NCBI RefSeq assembly: GCF_958295425.1
Contig: NC_081142.1
Location: 6,094,917-6,158,916, forward strand
Source of the DNA: Solea solea
Lineage: Eukaryota; Chordata; Actinopteri; Pleuronectiformes; Soleidae
Length of the DNA stretch: 64,000 bases
Direction of reading: 5' to 3'
Of this stretch, positions 12,255-23,765 are shown piece after piece; within the stretch, counting starts at the first letter, position 1, and each line of letters starts with the position of its first letter. Both the position numbers and the translations under genes were made by a program. The notes beneath the pieces were generated by a model, which saw only the letters and a program-made list of their open reading frames with translations, did no database searches and was not told the DNA's origin.

Positions 12255-12568
12255 GGATGGGTCATGGCAACCGGAAGGGTGTTGGCTTTTTTTCCCCCTG
12301 ACAAAGCTGACACCTCCTAGTGGGACTTTGCATCATTATGGCAACTGGGACAGTTGGATTTGCATATTCATGAATACTAATGAATGTGCTGGAATGGAAA
12401 TTGAATGTTAAAACTTTTTTTTTTTCTCCTTAGGCCATATGGTGGACAGTGCTCAGGGAGGGACTTGAGTTCACTTTGAATTTGTTTATGCATGTTGTTA
12501 TACAAAGGATGAAGGGAGGAGCTGAGAAGGAGGACGTTTATGCGTGGGATGTTTGTGTTTGAGTCACC

Positions 12569-12573
<5 letters not shown>

Positions 12574-12611
<38 letters not shown>
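12574..12611. repeat. (TA)n microsatellite
   Basis: Nearly 40 bp of alternating TA, bounded by CATACA on the left and TGTGTG on the right. Confidence 0.95.
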
Positions 12612-12617
<6 letters not shown>

Positions 12618-15600
12618 TTTTGTGTGCTTGCAGTTCTAAGAAACACATAGAAATCTGAAGTGTTTGCTCTTTTACGGTGAGCAAGGACCTCTGTGTTGTG
12701 ATTGTTTGCTCGGATTGTGAACCACTTCAGTCCAGTTCAATGTGATTTTTGAATTTTTGTTGTTATGGGATTATTTTCCTGGGCGCAGTCATATCATAAT
12801 TCCTGCTCTTTTTGAAATTAGACAAGAGTTTATTTAAATATATATGATGAAAATTGAGGTAAGAAAACAGTCTGGAGGATGAGTCAAAACCAAGTAGATG
12901 CTACATATGTTATGTGACATGCCTCACTCTCAGGAGAACAGTAATTAGGGCCAAACATTTTAAAAAGAAGCAAAGACTTGACTTAGGGAAACTGTATAAA
13001 GGATTAGTTCGAAATAAGAACGTCAGTCACACTAAGATATTTTGTCTGTGTCTGTTTGAATCTTATTTTTAGCCAATCTTATATTTTACCCCGCTAAACC
13101 CACTAAACTGTGCTCACAACACATGTTTATCCCAGTCTTCTTGACTTGTTTTCTTCCCCGCCTGTTTCCTCCCAGCATCCACTGCACTGCTGCGCTGCTC
13201 GTGCCCACCAGACAAGTCGAGCTCATGCGTGTCCCAGGGCTGACTAGTGCTTTTAAAAGTCTCCGTTACTTGAGATCACACACATGCTGAATAATTGCAA
13301 AAATGTTGTCACCTCCACTAGAATTATAATTGCCACCTCTCCAAACTGAACAAAATAGATGAAAGTGCTCCTGCAAGCTTCCACTTCCTCAGTGCACAAC
13401 AGAGGCACACACAGTGAAGATAGGATTCCCCAGAGATTGTTGCTCCTCAAACAGGAGACATTTACAAGTGTTCCATCTCATCACACCCCTCTCTCTCAGC
13501 TTTGCACCATTAGAGAGGGAGGAATACAGGTTAAGTTGTGTGAAATCACCGTGACAGCATATGCAAATTCACCACAGCCCACCCACAATGCAACCTGTCA
13601 ATCTAAAAAGACGGTCTCTCTCATTCTGTTTAGGCATGAACATGCACTGTACGTCCCTGACCAAATTGAAGCTTTTCCCTTAGCCATGAGGGATGTTAAT
13701 GTAGCACTGCTCGAGGCTGTTCAGTCCGTATCTCATCGCAACCCCTGGGCCTTTCTTGCTTGTTCATTTTGTCAGTTGTGCAAGCACATGTATATGTATG
13801 AATTGTAATTTGCATGTTAATGCAATCCTCCTTTTCTTGCAACAGCAACATACACATCCCAGTGTTGTGCACTTTTACCCTTTGCTAACAATTTACATTC
13901 TCCCTCTCTTTGTTTGTCTGAAAACATCTTATGTTCAGCGTTCACATCTGAAATCCCTGCAGTTTTACTTGGCTCTTGACACTTTTTTGAGATGAATTAT
14001 TGATGTTTGGCACATAATACACGTTGTTTTATATAGAAAATTAAAAATGAATTTAAAATAAATGCATCAGAGCGTTGGTTCCCTTGCATTACAGTAGCCA
14101 CTTTATTTAGTCGCCGGATGAAGGGTCAGAGTTGGAGAAGGAGAGCTGCTAGGATTAACACAGTGTTCCCCACAGACAGGAAGTGTCAGGTACAGCAGAG
14201 GAAGTTTGGATTGAAGCCGAGTGTGACGTTGTACCTATTATCACGTTGTGTCCCAGAGCCACAGCTAGTCACAGTACACGTGCTTAAACACATGAACACA
14301 CATGTGAATGTGAATGTGCCGGAGAACAAGCAGAAATAGTTCATCTTTTCACAAATACATCTTTTATTTGATGTGTTTGCTGGTGTGTGTGTGTGAGTGT
14401 GAGTGTGTGATTTAGCCCAAGTCCCCAGCCTCTTTATTTGCCTCTTTGGTGTTTGTTGTCACAAACCCAATTTGCATGTTGATATCAACTCATTATGAAC
14501 GTTAACTGAGTTGATGAATGCAGATTACGCGTCTTGCTACTCAGCTAGTTCCTGCAGTGGGTGCACATGTAAATAAATATGCATAGGCACACAAACAAAC
14601 ACACTGGGATCTTATATTAATATGTATGTCCTGCAGTTGGACATAGGCGAGGGATGAATAGTTGTGTTGTTCTACATTCCTGTCAACACATAATAGAGTA
14701 GAGGTAGGAGAGAGAACGACTGAAGTACGGAAGGTGAGGGAGGTCATCTGTTTTGTGTAGCATCATACACCATGACCTGCCAGCTTTCTTTTCTGCTTTA
14801 TGCCTCCTCACCTGCTCCCTGTGGGGCATGATACTCTCTTTCTTTTCTGCTACTTTCCATATGTCTCAGCAGGGATAATGAGCTAATGTGATGAAACCAA
14901 ATGGAACCTATGGCAGTAGAGAAATAACTTTCTCTTTTGTAGCTTTCTTGAAAAAGTTGTGGCTATCCTGGAATGACCAAGAAAGCTGCAGAAAAGTGTC
15001 ATTTCTTGTTAATGGCTCTTTGTAATTAGTGTAGAACCCGCTTTCTTTACTCCCTTTACCTCTCACTCTCCATACCTATCAATTAATGACTGCGTCAGAT
15101 GAATAGATCAAATGCAGAGCCGGCTGGGGCAGAGTGAGTAAGGCAAGACAGGGAGAGGGAATGAGCAAGAGGTGCCTGCATGTAGATGACGTTTTTTAGG
15201 CCACTGTTACCAAGCAACAAGCAGAAAAGTCACTGAGTCACTGGTATTCTGTGGTGAAAACAGCTGACCTTACCATGGATGAGGTGAAAGGTCAATACTG
15301 TCCTCCTTCCAACAAAATATAGATGTAATAGTAGCTGTAGAGGACAGTCAGGAAACACAGAAATGCTGCAGTTTGATGCTGTGTCTGTGTTCTTTTCTGA
15401 AAATGTCAGCAAACTTTCATAAATGGACTGTATAAGGTATGAGCCCACAGCGTCCCTCATGCCTGTTGTGTATGCAACTTGCATGTGCATGTCTATATGT
15501 GCATGGGTGAAGTGACCGAGTTAACCCTGTAGCGTATGAATCTGAATAATTCATAGCGTGAAAGCCCATGAGATCCTCTATCCTCAGTGTTACAAATGAC

Positions 15601-16045
15601 TGCCTTCCTCCCTGAATGCAAACACAGAGTTCAAAGTTTCAATATCAGGGCGGCAAGAGTAGTGTTTTCATGTTTATATTTATTTATGGAGTAGCTGTAG
15701 GATGGACAGCTTCTCAAGTACAATAGACAGAATAAAACCACTGTCCTCTCAGCAGTATTTTGATATTATGCTGATTTTTAAAGAGTCTCCAAGCGACTAA
15801 AGTCTAGGAAGCACTGGGTGATGGTTGGATATGGACCAGGTGTAATTCCTTGAGACTGTCATTTGTGCATTAAAGCTGTTGTATGTACATTTCAAATATT
15901 AAAGAATGTTTTTTTTTTTACATTCAAGCCATTGCCAAGTGAGTTCACCCAATTCTGTTTCAGCATGTCATCTCTACATGTGTTTCTCTGTATAGCAGTG
16001 TTTAGTTATTATGTCATGCATGTGTTCAGATGGCCAGCCATATTG
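12612..16045. other. Non-coding, mostly unique; three POU octamers
   Basis: No gene recognised. Perfect octamers lie at 13561-13568 (ATGCAAAT), 13808-13815 and 14470-14477 (both ATTTGCAT), with another just upstream at 12358-12365. A DR1 nuclear-receptor motif is at 15282-15294 and a weak TG tract at 14382-14410. The open frame at 13359-13808 has no recognisable domain. Confidence 0.5.
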
Positions 16046-16081
16046 TTCAAATATGACTCATTTCAAATATGACTCATTTCC
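16046..16081 (+). repeat. 16-bp tandem duplication
   Basis: The 16-bp unit TTCAAATATGACTCAT occurs twice in perfect tandem (16046-16061 and 16062-16077), followed by the start of a third copy. Confidence 0.95.
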
Positions 16082-16344
16082 AATTCATTAAAGATTAGAT
16101 TTGAAGGTTTACATTCATAATTGTGACTCGAAGTGTCTTGTATCTTACTGAATTCTAATATAAACATGTTTGATTTACTGTATAACTGATATGAGAGAAC
16201 ATACTGAAGTGACACAAGTCTGATTTGAAAATCAGATTCCTGCGTCCACATCAGCCCTGAAAATAATCAGATCTGAGTCACAATAATGGGAAAATAATTG
16301 GATATGAGTCACTCACTTCAGCCTGGTAATCTGAATGTAGCCAT

Positions 16345-16772
16345 AGGCCCCCCTTTGCATTTTCTGTGATCAGATAGTGATTGAATAGCGCTTCACCACA
16401 TGCATTTACACCTGGTATTAACATGCGTCTCCGGGGTACACATCGACCGCTTTCCAATCCTGGTCATCTTCCCCTCTTTTTCTGCAAAGATTTCCAGCAG
16501 CAGACTACAGCATGACATCCGGTGTGCCACTACATCACCAACAACAATGTATTGTATGGATTCCTCTATGCTTTTCCATGCAGGGTCTTTAATAAGTGGA
16601 AAACCATTGAAAGTAGAGGAGACTGCTCTGGCGAAATGTTAGGCCTTCATGTTAATCACAATGCGTCTCCAACCACCTCCCGAAGTGGTTTGGCAGATTG
16701 GATAACAGGTGCTTTCTGATTGCAATCGCGTCACAGAAAATGCATTTTAATGGCAGATGTAAAGGGACCATA
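16345..16772. mobile_element. Non-autonomous DNA transposon relic with inverted repeats
   Basis: GCATTTTCTGTGA at 16357-16369 is the exact inverse of TCACAGAAAATGC at 16731-16743. CCCCTTT on the left and AAAGGG on the right extend the symmetry. The inside carries TTTACACCTGGTATTAACAT and CCAACCACCTCC...GGTGG, which I associate with a multi-copy fish miniature transposon. No transposase is present. Superfamily not decided. Confidence 0.6.
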
Positions 16773-16925
16773 GTGTTCGTAAAGTGAGATAGCTGCAAGT
16801 GGCTGGACTAGGCCCCCCCAGGGGGGCCCGCCCCACTATGAGAAGTACTGGACTAGGCTGAAAATGCCAAGAAACACCCACAAATGCTTTTTGCAAGACG
16901 TGGGCTGATGTAAGACCACCTAGAC
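16773..16925. other. Short spacer with GC-rich palindrome
   Basis: Contains a near-perfect palindrome GGCCCCCCCAGGGGGGCC at about 16811-16828, followed by CCCGCCCC. It sits between two mobile-element relics and is probably repeat-derived too. Confidence 0.5.
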
Positions 16926-17012
16926 CAGGGGTGGCCAACCACTCGGAGACGAAGAGCCACATTTTTGATGGTGTTACTGCAAAGAGCCACATCACACATA
17001 CAGGCACACATC
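16926..17012. mobile_element. hAT-like element fragment
   Basis: Begins CAGGGGTGGCCAACCACTCG and carries two AAGAGCCACAT blocks, typical of a common hAT-type miniature element whose terminus is CAGGGGTGGCCAACC. The opposite terminus is not visible, so the copy is truncated or its right end has decayed. Confidence 0.55.
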
Positions 17013-19728
17013 AACATCCCTGCATCCCTTCCTCTCACTCTCTCTCTGTCTCTCACACACAGACACAGACCTCTGCTCAGCCAGATTCACTGTAAATGTC
17101 ACACACCAACAACATGACAGAATGGCTTGCCATGTAGATACTGGCAGTGTTTTGATAATTATTCAGAAGCTATGCTCTGGAGCTTTGATGCAAGAAAACA
17201 ACCATATGACAATATATGAAGCTTTTCACACTGTACTGTGATCAGAGTTTTTAATCAGTGGAAAGTCAGAGCTAAGATTCTGAGTCTCTCCCTGTGCATG
17301 TATGCATGGAGATCAGAAGTTGACTGGCAGGTGCTCTTTCTGTGTGCCATATTAAATCTGGGCAATACCCCTCATTGGTTATGTGGCCCTCAGGGCTGGT
17401 TTAATGGGTGAAGGAAGAAATCAATCATAGCATGCACATACATACATGCTCACTCACACAGACACACACGTTTGCATATGGCATGAACGAGCACACAAGT
17501 CTTCCAACACGAGTCTATAAGCCTCTATGCATTTATTCATATTAACTGCTTCACAAATAGCTGACACTCTGCTGGTGTGAAGCAGTGGGAGCAAGGATGA
17601 AGGGAGGAAGACTGCCAGCAATGGTGTATTAAAGGAGGAAAATAGGGAGAGCAACAGAGGAGAGGCAGTGAGAGATGTGACTGTAATATACTGTGCTGTT
17701 TCCCAATGGTAATTGTTTCATTTTGCCAACTGGCATGTGCCTTGTTTAGTCTGTGCTGTTCCAATAAATTGGTGTAATTGTGTTTATGTGTATAAAATGA
17801 TGTTCACCTGCTACGGTTAGGTCAGAGACCAGTCAGTTGTTTACATGCAGGTGCCTCTAATCATCACATCACGACTGAGACCGTGACTGTGGAGAAGGAG
17901 AGAGACTGAGACTGTCATACACGAAGCGTTTCTGACCTCTGACCCTTTGACTCGACCGATTTCGTCTTCTTTTTCATGTTGTTAGACTGTTTCTGTTGGA
18001 AAGAAATTGTAATGTAAATCATAAACATGACAAGCAAAAAATCACATTGTGGATGTCTGCATAAATATAAAGATTTTGGTTTCCACAAAAAGTGCAGAAA
18101 ATGTTAAGATAGCAAACATATTGGAGTTTCTGAGGTACTATATTTAAATATCAGCCAATTACTGTATAATTAAGATGAGTCTTTTTGTTTAATTGTGCAT
18201 GTCTCCCTCCCTCTCCCTCTCTCTCTCACACACACTCTGTGCGTGGATGTGTGTGTGTGTGTGTGTGTGTACTGTGAATGAATGGACCTGACTCTCGTAG
18301 CTCGGACATGGGTATCGTTCTTGTAATCCAATCACTGGTCCAGTAAATCAAGTTATGCAGAGCGTCTGAGATGTGAGTGTGCCTATACTTGCCAGAAATG
18401 TGCAGGAGATGTTATATCTTTGCATCGTAGTGTGATGCATAACAATTAGTCATGCAAAAAGACACAAACCCCTTTCAGGTTTATAGTTGCCATTGAGTAA
18501 AAGAGAATAAATGAACAAGTGGTGACACTACTTCTCAGAGGAAAACAAGAATGTGCTGATGGAAATGTCTTCAAATTAATCACGGGAAAAACTACCCTCG
18601 TCACTTGTTTGCCTTCTGCTTCCTTTCCTTTGATTAATTTCTCCTTACAATGACAAATGTCTGGTGTCACGTGAAGGCTTTGTGTGCTTCACAGCCTGTT
18701 CTAATGTGACACCATACAAATGGCTGTGAACAGCGTGTGTGTGAACAAGTATGGGATGGGGTTGTGTTCGAGTAAGGTGGGTAGGGTGGTGATGGTGGTT
18801 CAGAGAGGGCACTTGAGTCAAATAGGAAAAGCAATCATTTTGCTATGAAGCGAAATCATCTCAAGTGTAAAAAAAAATAAATATAAAGCTTGCGAGGGGA
18901 GGAACAAAGTGGGCGGGAATGGAGAGATAAGGGTTATAAAAAAAGAGGGGAAGCAAAAGTAGGAAAAAAGATTAAGCGGTTGGAATTTAATATTGGGAGG
19001 TAATAAACTGCGTGTGGCACTTGAATGTAATCATACAGCATTTTCTCACTTGCTGTATCTTCCTTCTGCATTCTCTCGTTTTGTCTCAAACAAACAGGTG
19101 CAGACTTCGAATGTATTGAAGCTTTATATGAGGCTTTGGGAAAAATAAAGTTTCACCTCACTTGTGCTGGGTGGAAATAAATAAGAAACACTTAGTCACA
19201 AAGTTCCCGCCTGAAAACCCCCCCCGAGTACAATTAACTAACTGGCTGGCTGCTAAAATGGTCTTAAGAGATGCGAGTTTCACTTTGAATGAGGTTAGCT
19301 GCTGCGGCGGCGTCGCTGAATAAGGTTAGAGCTGCCCTTGTATATCTAAATGTGCTTCGGTAATCATGATGTTTGTTCTCTGCTGAATGTTAACGTCAAT
19401 GCTAACCCAGTTTCATCAATGCAAGCGCTGTCTTCCAAATTGAATTAATTTGCAGGAGGATGTCAACAATAACCCCCAGCGTGCGTATGAGAGGGAACAG
19501 CTGAATCCAGTTTGTCTTTGCTGCTTTTTGATTGTGACACAAAAAAGCGTCGCCTCGCCTCGCCGTACACTGCAGACTGCATTTAAATGGATCTTTAGAA
19601 TCTTCTCATTTTTCACTGAAAATTAGATAGATATTCATTCCACCTGCTGCAAAGATTCAAACTGATTTTAATCACTCGCATACATTAACGATAATGGTGA
19701 TGAGAAAGAAGATGCATGTAAAAAGGTT
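17013..19728. other. Non-coding, mostly unique, with CT/TG microsatellite at 18201-18270
   Basis: The pyrimidine run at 18201-18227 and the pure TG run at 18248-18270 are the only long simple repeats. A DR1 motif (TGACCTCTGACCC) lies at 17933-17945. The 19250-19720 part is free of simple repeats and rich in homeobox-like AT motifs, so it is a reasonable place to look for conserved non-coding sequence. No gene recognised. Confidence 0.5.
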
Positions 19729-19830
19729 AGTGTGTGTGTGTGTGTGTGTGCTTACGTACTCATCCTTTTAATAGCTTTTCTGGGATTAACACTGACCTTT
19801 CTAGGACCTTTTGTGTGTGTATTCATAAAG
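19729..19830 (+). repeat. TG tract with possible family B 5' part
   Basis: A pure TG run (19729-19750) is followed by CTGGGATTAACACTGACCTT and TCTAGGACC. This resembles the GGCATAAGCACTGACAGACT...AGGACC segment of the better-preserved copy at 22766. The match is short, so only the TG tract is certain. Confidence 0.4.
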
Positions 19831-20386
19831 TTACGATCGTGTTACATTTGCTTAATATGTCTTTCCCTCATCACAGGAGACTTGGTCGTAATATCCAAGG
19901 CTGTTTGTTTGAAGTTGTGTGTCTGTACACTCACACTCATGTGTTCATGCACATGCTCGCCCTAATGGATTATTTTTCTCCGTGCAAACGACCCAACAGT
20001 GGCAGCCAATTCTAATGAACCAATTATAGTTAAGTCTTCTCGTCTTCTTCTCTCCCGTGCGATGGTGAGAGTCGTACTGTGGACTAAGCAGCTTTACTTC
20101 ATTGTGTCTCATTAACTCCACCAAAAACAATGTTTGAAGTCCAAATCAGATGTTTGTAAAGGACACTGTTGAAATGACGACTCAGCCCTGAAGTCAACCA
20201 ACAAATATTTGTATTAGAGGCATTCCCCGATGATTTATACCAAGATGTTTTCTAACAAATTTAGTTGCTGATTTCCATTTGTCATCCATATGCAGATGGA
20301 CAGAAACAATATCTTTGTTTTAAAACCATTTTGAATTTACCCCAGTTATCTTTTTTCTGCCTTTTAACGTTTACAACAGAGCTATA
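19831..20386. other. Non-coding spacer
   Basis: Unique sequence; nothing recognised. Confidence 0.5.
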
Positions 20387-20528
20387 CAGTGTTTCCCACA
20401 GACCAGCCAGCAATTTGTGGCAGTGGAGAGTGTTGGAAAAAAAAACAACACATAATCAATTTGTGGCGGTCACTGTTGATTCTGTGGCGACCCACTACAA
20501 ATTGGTCAGTGGTCAATTGGAAACCCTG
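20387..20528. mobile_element. 142-bp hAT-like non-autonomous element
   Basis: Left end CAGTGTTTCCCACAG and right end TTGGAAACCCTG are inverted relatives of the CAGTGTTTCCC terminus known for hAT-type elements. The internal TTGTGGCGG blocks occur in the same fish family. The flanks repeat CTATA directly (20382-20386 and 20529-20533), probably a worn 8-bp target duplication. No transposase. Confidence 0.65.
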
Positions 20529-21180
20529 CTATATCAAAATATCTTTGATTGGCCAATAGACTGGTAAAATTGTTTTGGATTAGGGATTCATTCATATGAC
20601 TTTAGTTTGAATATACAAATCGTTACAACCAATAATAAAAAAAGAACCTTTCTTCTGTACCAATAATTGTTATTTAAAGGATAACTTTGGGCAAACATTG
20701 CACACAAGAGCCGCACTTGGAATCTTGCAGTTATGGCACAATATCTTGTTTTTTTTAGGGGGATGTTCTGGACTATTATTGCAAACATTTGATTCACTGT
20801 GCACCAGCAATCCCTAAAAGTGATGTGAGACTCTAACAACAAGATTTCCTCATGGGGTCGTCTTTTTTTTTCCCCTTTATCAAAAATATTCTTGTTTTTG
20901 TAACATAAGCTGCTTACTGAGTCAGGTTTGTTTGAGGAGATATGCATGGACGGATACGTTTGGTTGCACTGTGAATGATGCAGAGTGACAGAAGGGCTGA
21001 ATTGCAACCAATGGGAATTGTTTGCATTGTTGATTGAAAGTGTGTGTTTTTTTTGCGTTTCATACTTCATATAAGACTGGTGGCCTCAGCTCTGTGTTGC
21101 TATAGCAACCACAAAGGTCAATAGGATATATTTTGTGTGGGTATGTGAAGGCTGTGTGTCGGAGACAAATTTACCTGTCT
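20529..21180. other. Non-coding spacer with unexplained minus-strand open frame
   Basis: A 160-codon minus-strand open frame (20588-21070) is not low-complexity, but I recognise no domain, and the DNA has T runs and AT-rich bias typical of spacer. No splice or promoter context supports it. Confidence 0.45.
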
Positions 21181-21304
21181 AAGAGAGAAAGAGAGAGAGA
21201 GAAATTTTCTTTTGAATAAGAAACCCCTTCTTCTTTTGTTTTTACATCTGTAGTTTTTCCCCTCTCCTCTTCTCTCCTCTCCTCTCCTCTCCTCTCCTCC
21301 TCCT
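21181..21304. repeat. GA tract, then 51-bp pure pyrimidine (CTCCT)n tract
   Basis: GA-rich at 21181-21203. From 21254 to 21304 the plus strand is only C and T, largely CTCCT units with mirror symmetry, a pattern known to favour triplex (H-DNA) structures. Confidence 0.9.
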
Positions 21305-22556
21305 GTCTATCCTTCTTTTCTCCCCTCACTGATTTATAGACAGATCCCATCACCTCACTTGCACCACAAATTGTTCTTCAAGAATGGCGCTCTCATCGAC
21401 ACTGGCAGCTATCTAATTGCCCTTGCATCCTTATGAATAGCTGTCTAGTGTGCTTGTACATGTTCTCGTGTGTGGTTGCCCCGGCCCCCTCAAGCTATCA
21501 CCAGACACGGTTTCCTACTACATTGTGCAATTTTGCGTCCTTTTCATTGTGCACTGGCTGGAGCCAGTAGAGCCTCATCAACACACAGCTCGATAGAGTA
21601 GTTGTGAGCGGAGGATGTCCATCACAGATAGGACGAGAATGGAGGTGGGAGGTGGAAAATGAGACGAGAGGGTACAGAGAGCAATCATTTGTGCATCGAT
21701 TCATTTCAGAGGCATTTTTGTGTGCCGGCATGTCCAAGAGAGAGTTTGTAATGACCGCCGATGCATAGCATGATAACATTTTCTCACTTTGGAATTCATT
21801 TCCTGAAGACTTACTCTGAACCTAACCTTAACACCTGACTCCAATTCAGCTTTTCCCCTCATTTAGGATGAGTGATAGTATGATGTATATTTAAAACCTT
21901 TTTTAATTTGCATGAGAAAGGCATTTTTTTATTCAGTAATGAAGACACACACAAAAAATCATTCAAACACGTGGAGAGTTTTGATGAGACAGATGGCAAA
22001 CCGCTGGTGGATGAACCAAACTGTCCATGTTATCCTTAGGTGTAATGGTGCAGTTAATGACTCTGCTGTGCTTGAACGGTATACAAAATTACAACATATG
22101 CATTATCACTTATTGTGAGGGACAATTTGAGGAGCTGCTCATTAGTCCTCCCTCAAAGGCTTCGAGCAACACCAGAGTCGAAAGCAGCGAGACAAAGCGT
22201 CAGAAGTTTGTCCTGAAACGTGGTCTGTTTTTAGCTTGACCCCATTGGATTAGCTGCTTTATTAGGATGCAGCGCTGAGCTTCAAGGCTACAGCATGTTT
22301 TATAACATCCAAACCTCATTTTGGGTAGATGCTGCTACACGTCCTTGGAGAGAGAGATGGTGAGAGAGGCAGACAATGTGCTGTGTCTGTGTGTCTGTGT
22401 GTATTTTGGATTGTGTTGTATTAAGTGTCTGTTTGAGGAGGATCAGACCGACAAACCTCCCGGGTTTATTGATCTCTGTACTATCCCAGCTTACTCAAGG
22501 GACAACACCACACTACATCAGTACTTTGTACACTTTTGTGCATTTTGTGGTGGATG
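21305..22556. other. Non-coding spacer
   Basis: Unique sequence with an ATTTGCAT octamer at 21906-21913. No gene recognised. Confidence 0.5.
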
Positions 22557-22612
22557 CACGTGTGCATGCGTGTGTGTTTGTGTGTGTGAGAAAGAGAGAG
22601 CGAGTGCAAAAG
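22557..22612. repeat. TG tract passing into GA tract
   Basis: Interrupted TG units followed by AGAAAGAGAGAG. Confidence 0.85.
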
Positions 22613-22765
22613 AGTGCGAGAGATTGGAATAACCCCACATGAGCACTATCGGGGGATATGTTATGTTGTTTGTTGCCACGTCTGTGTGATCCCCCTGAGA
22701 ATACACAAGGCACTGGGATTATCCCAGCCAGCCTCACATTACCTGAACCAAGTCATCAGTCACAT

Positions 22766-23090
22766 CTGTGTGTGTGTGTGCGCGTGTGTGTGTACCTATG
22801 TGTGTATTTATTACCTTTTCAGTACATTTTCCGGCATAAGCACTGACAGACTTGTCAGGACCAGTATTCATCATGGAGACCAAACAGTGGCATAATGAGG
22901 CAAAACCTAATTTCTGCTTAAATTTAGGGTTATGAATTGTGGTATGGTTATGGTTAGGGTTAGGCATTAACTAGTTATGGTTAAGTTCAGGGATAAGGCT
23001 TTGGTTTGGGTTGTCCATATGAATGGAAGTCAGTGAGAGTCCTTAAAAGGATAGCTGCTCGGACCTGTGTGTGTGTGTGTGTGTTTGAGG
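22766..23090 (+). repeat. Dispersed repeat, family B, flanked by TG tracts
   Basis: Bounded by TG tracts at 22766-22793 and 23066-23084. From CTTGTCAGGACCAG (22851) onwards it aligns over about 200 bp with the copy at 48953-49155, including TCATCATGGAG, ATGGTTA, AGGGTTAGG and the ATGGAAGTCA segment. Both copies run into TG repeats. The AGGGTTAGG part is telomere-like only by chance. No coding capacity. Confidence 0.75.
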
Positions 23091-23506
23091 GAGCACAGGG
23101 ACATATTACATCTCTGCTTTCTGTGTGTGAGGATTTGTGAAAATGGCAAAATAATATCCTAGCGGTGCATGGATATATATTGCACCAATAGCGTGTGGGC
23201 ATGTGTGTTTTTGAAATGTATTTTCACTTTTTAGTGCTCCCATGGGAATAGGTTTGCACATGCAGAACTGAAAATGATGAATTCAGGACCACCTCAACAA
23301 ATACATCATTGTCTCGACAACAGTCTGGAATTTTCTTTTTAGCAGACACGTTGTTGTAAAAGCATGGGTGTTACTAATAACAAATAATAACGATTATTGA
23401 CGATGATTCTGTCCACAAAGATCTGAAAGTGTGACAAAAGTGTGTTGATTGTGTTGGAAATGCCACCACACTGTGTCATGTTCATACTCTGTGATCACTT
23501 ACTTAG
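23091..23506. other. Non-coding spacer
   Basis: Nothing recognised. Confidence 0.5.
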
Positions 23507-23765
23507 AACATTCATTCATCGATTTTCTACCACTTATCCATTGAGGGTCACAGGGTAAGCCAATCCCAGCAGACGTCACAGGGCCAACATGCAGAAACAA
23601 TCACACTCACGTTCACATCTACAGTCGACATATAATCTCCAGTTAAACTTTACCCAATATCTGCATGCATGACTTTGACTGTGAGAGGAAGCAGAGGTAC
23701 ATGTGAGAGAACACACACGTGCGCTATTCAAAATCCATGTGGGATTCAAACCCAGTTACTAAAAA
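23507..23765 (-). mobile_element. tRNA-derived SINE, nearly full span, minus strand
   Basis: Read on the minus strand, a head with the pol III B-box-like GGTTTGAATCC (at about 23743-23754) is followed by GCATGTTGGCCCTGTGACGT-like sequence and GGGATTGGCTTACCCTGTGA, and ends in GTAGAAAATCGATGAATG. The tail style (short tetranucleotide repeats) is shared with RTE-type LINEs. It has many point changes and looks old. Confidence 0.6.

Noticed and set aside
16811..16828. GC-rich palindrome as a protein-binding operator
   Set aside because: It lies between two transposon relics and is more simply part of repeat-derived DNA.
20588..21070. 160-codon minus-strand open frame
   Set aside because: Not low-complexity, but no known domain, AT-rich spacer composition, and no promoter, splice or conservation evidence available here.
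22920..22970. Telomere-like TTAGGG units
   Set aside because: Only two or three imperfect units within the family B repeat; not an interstitial telomere array. The same holds for 38060-38110 and 49020-49080.
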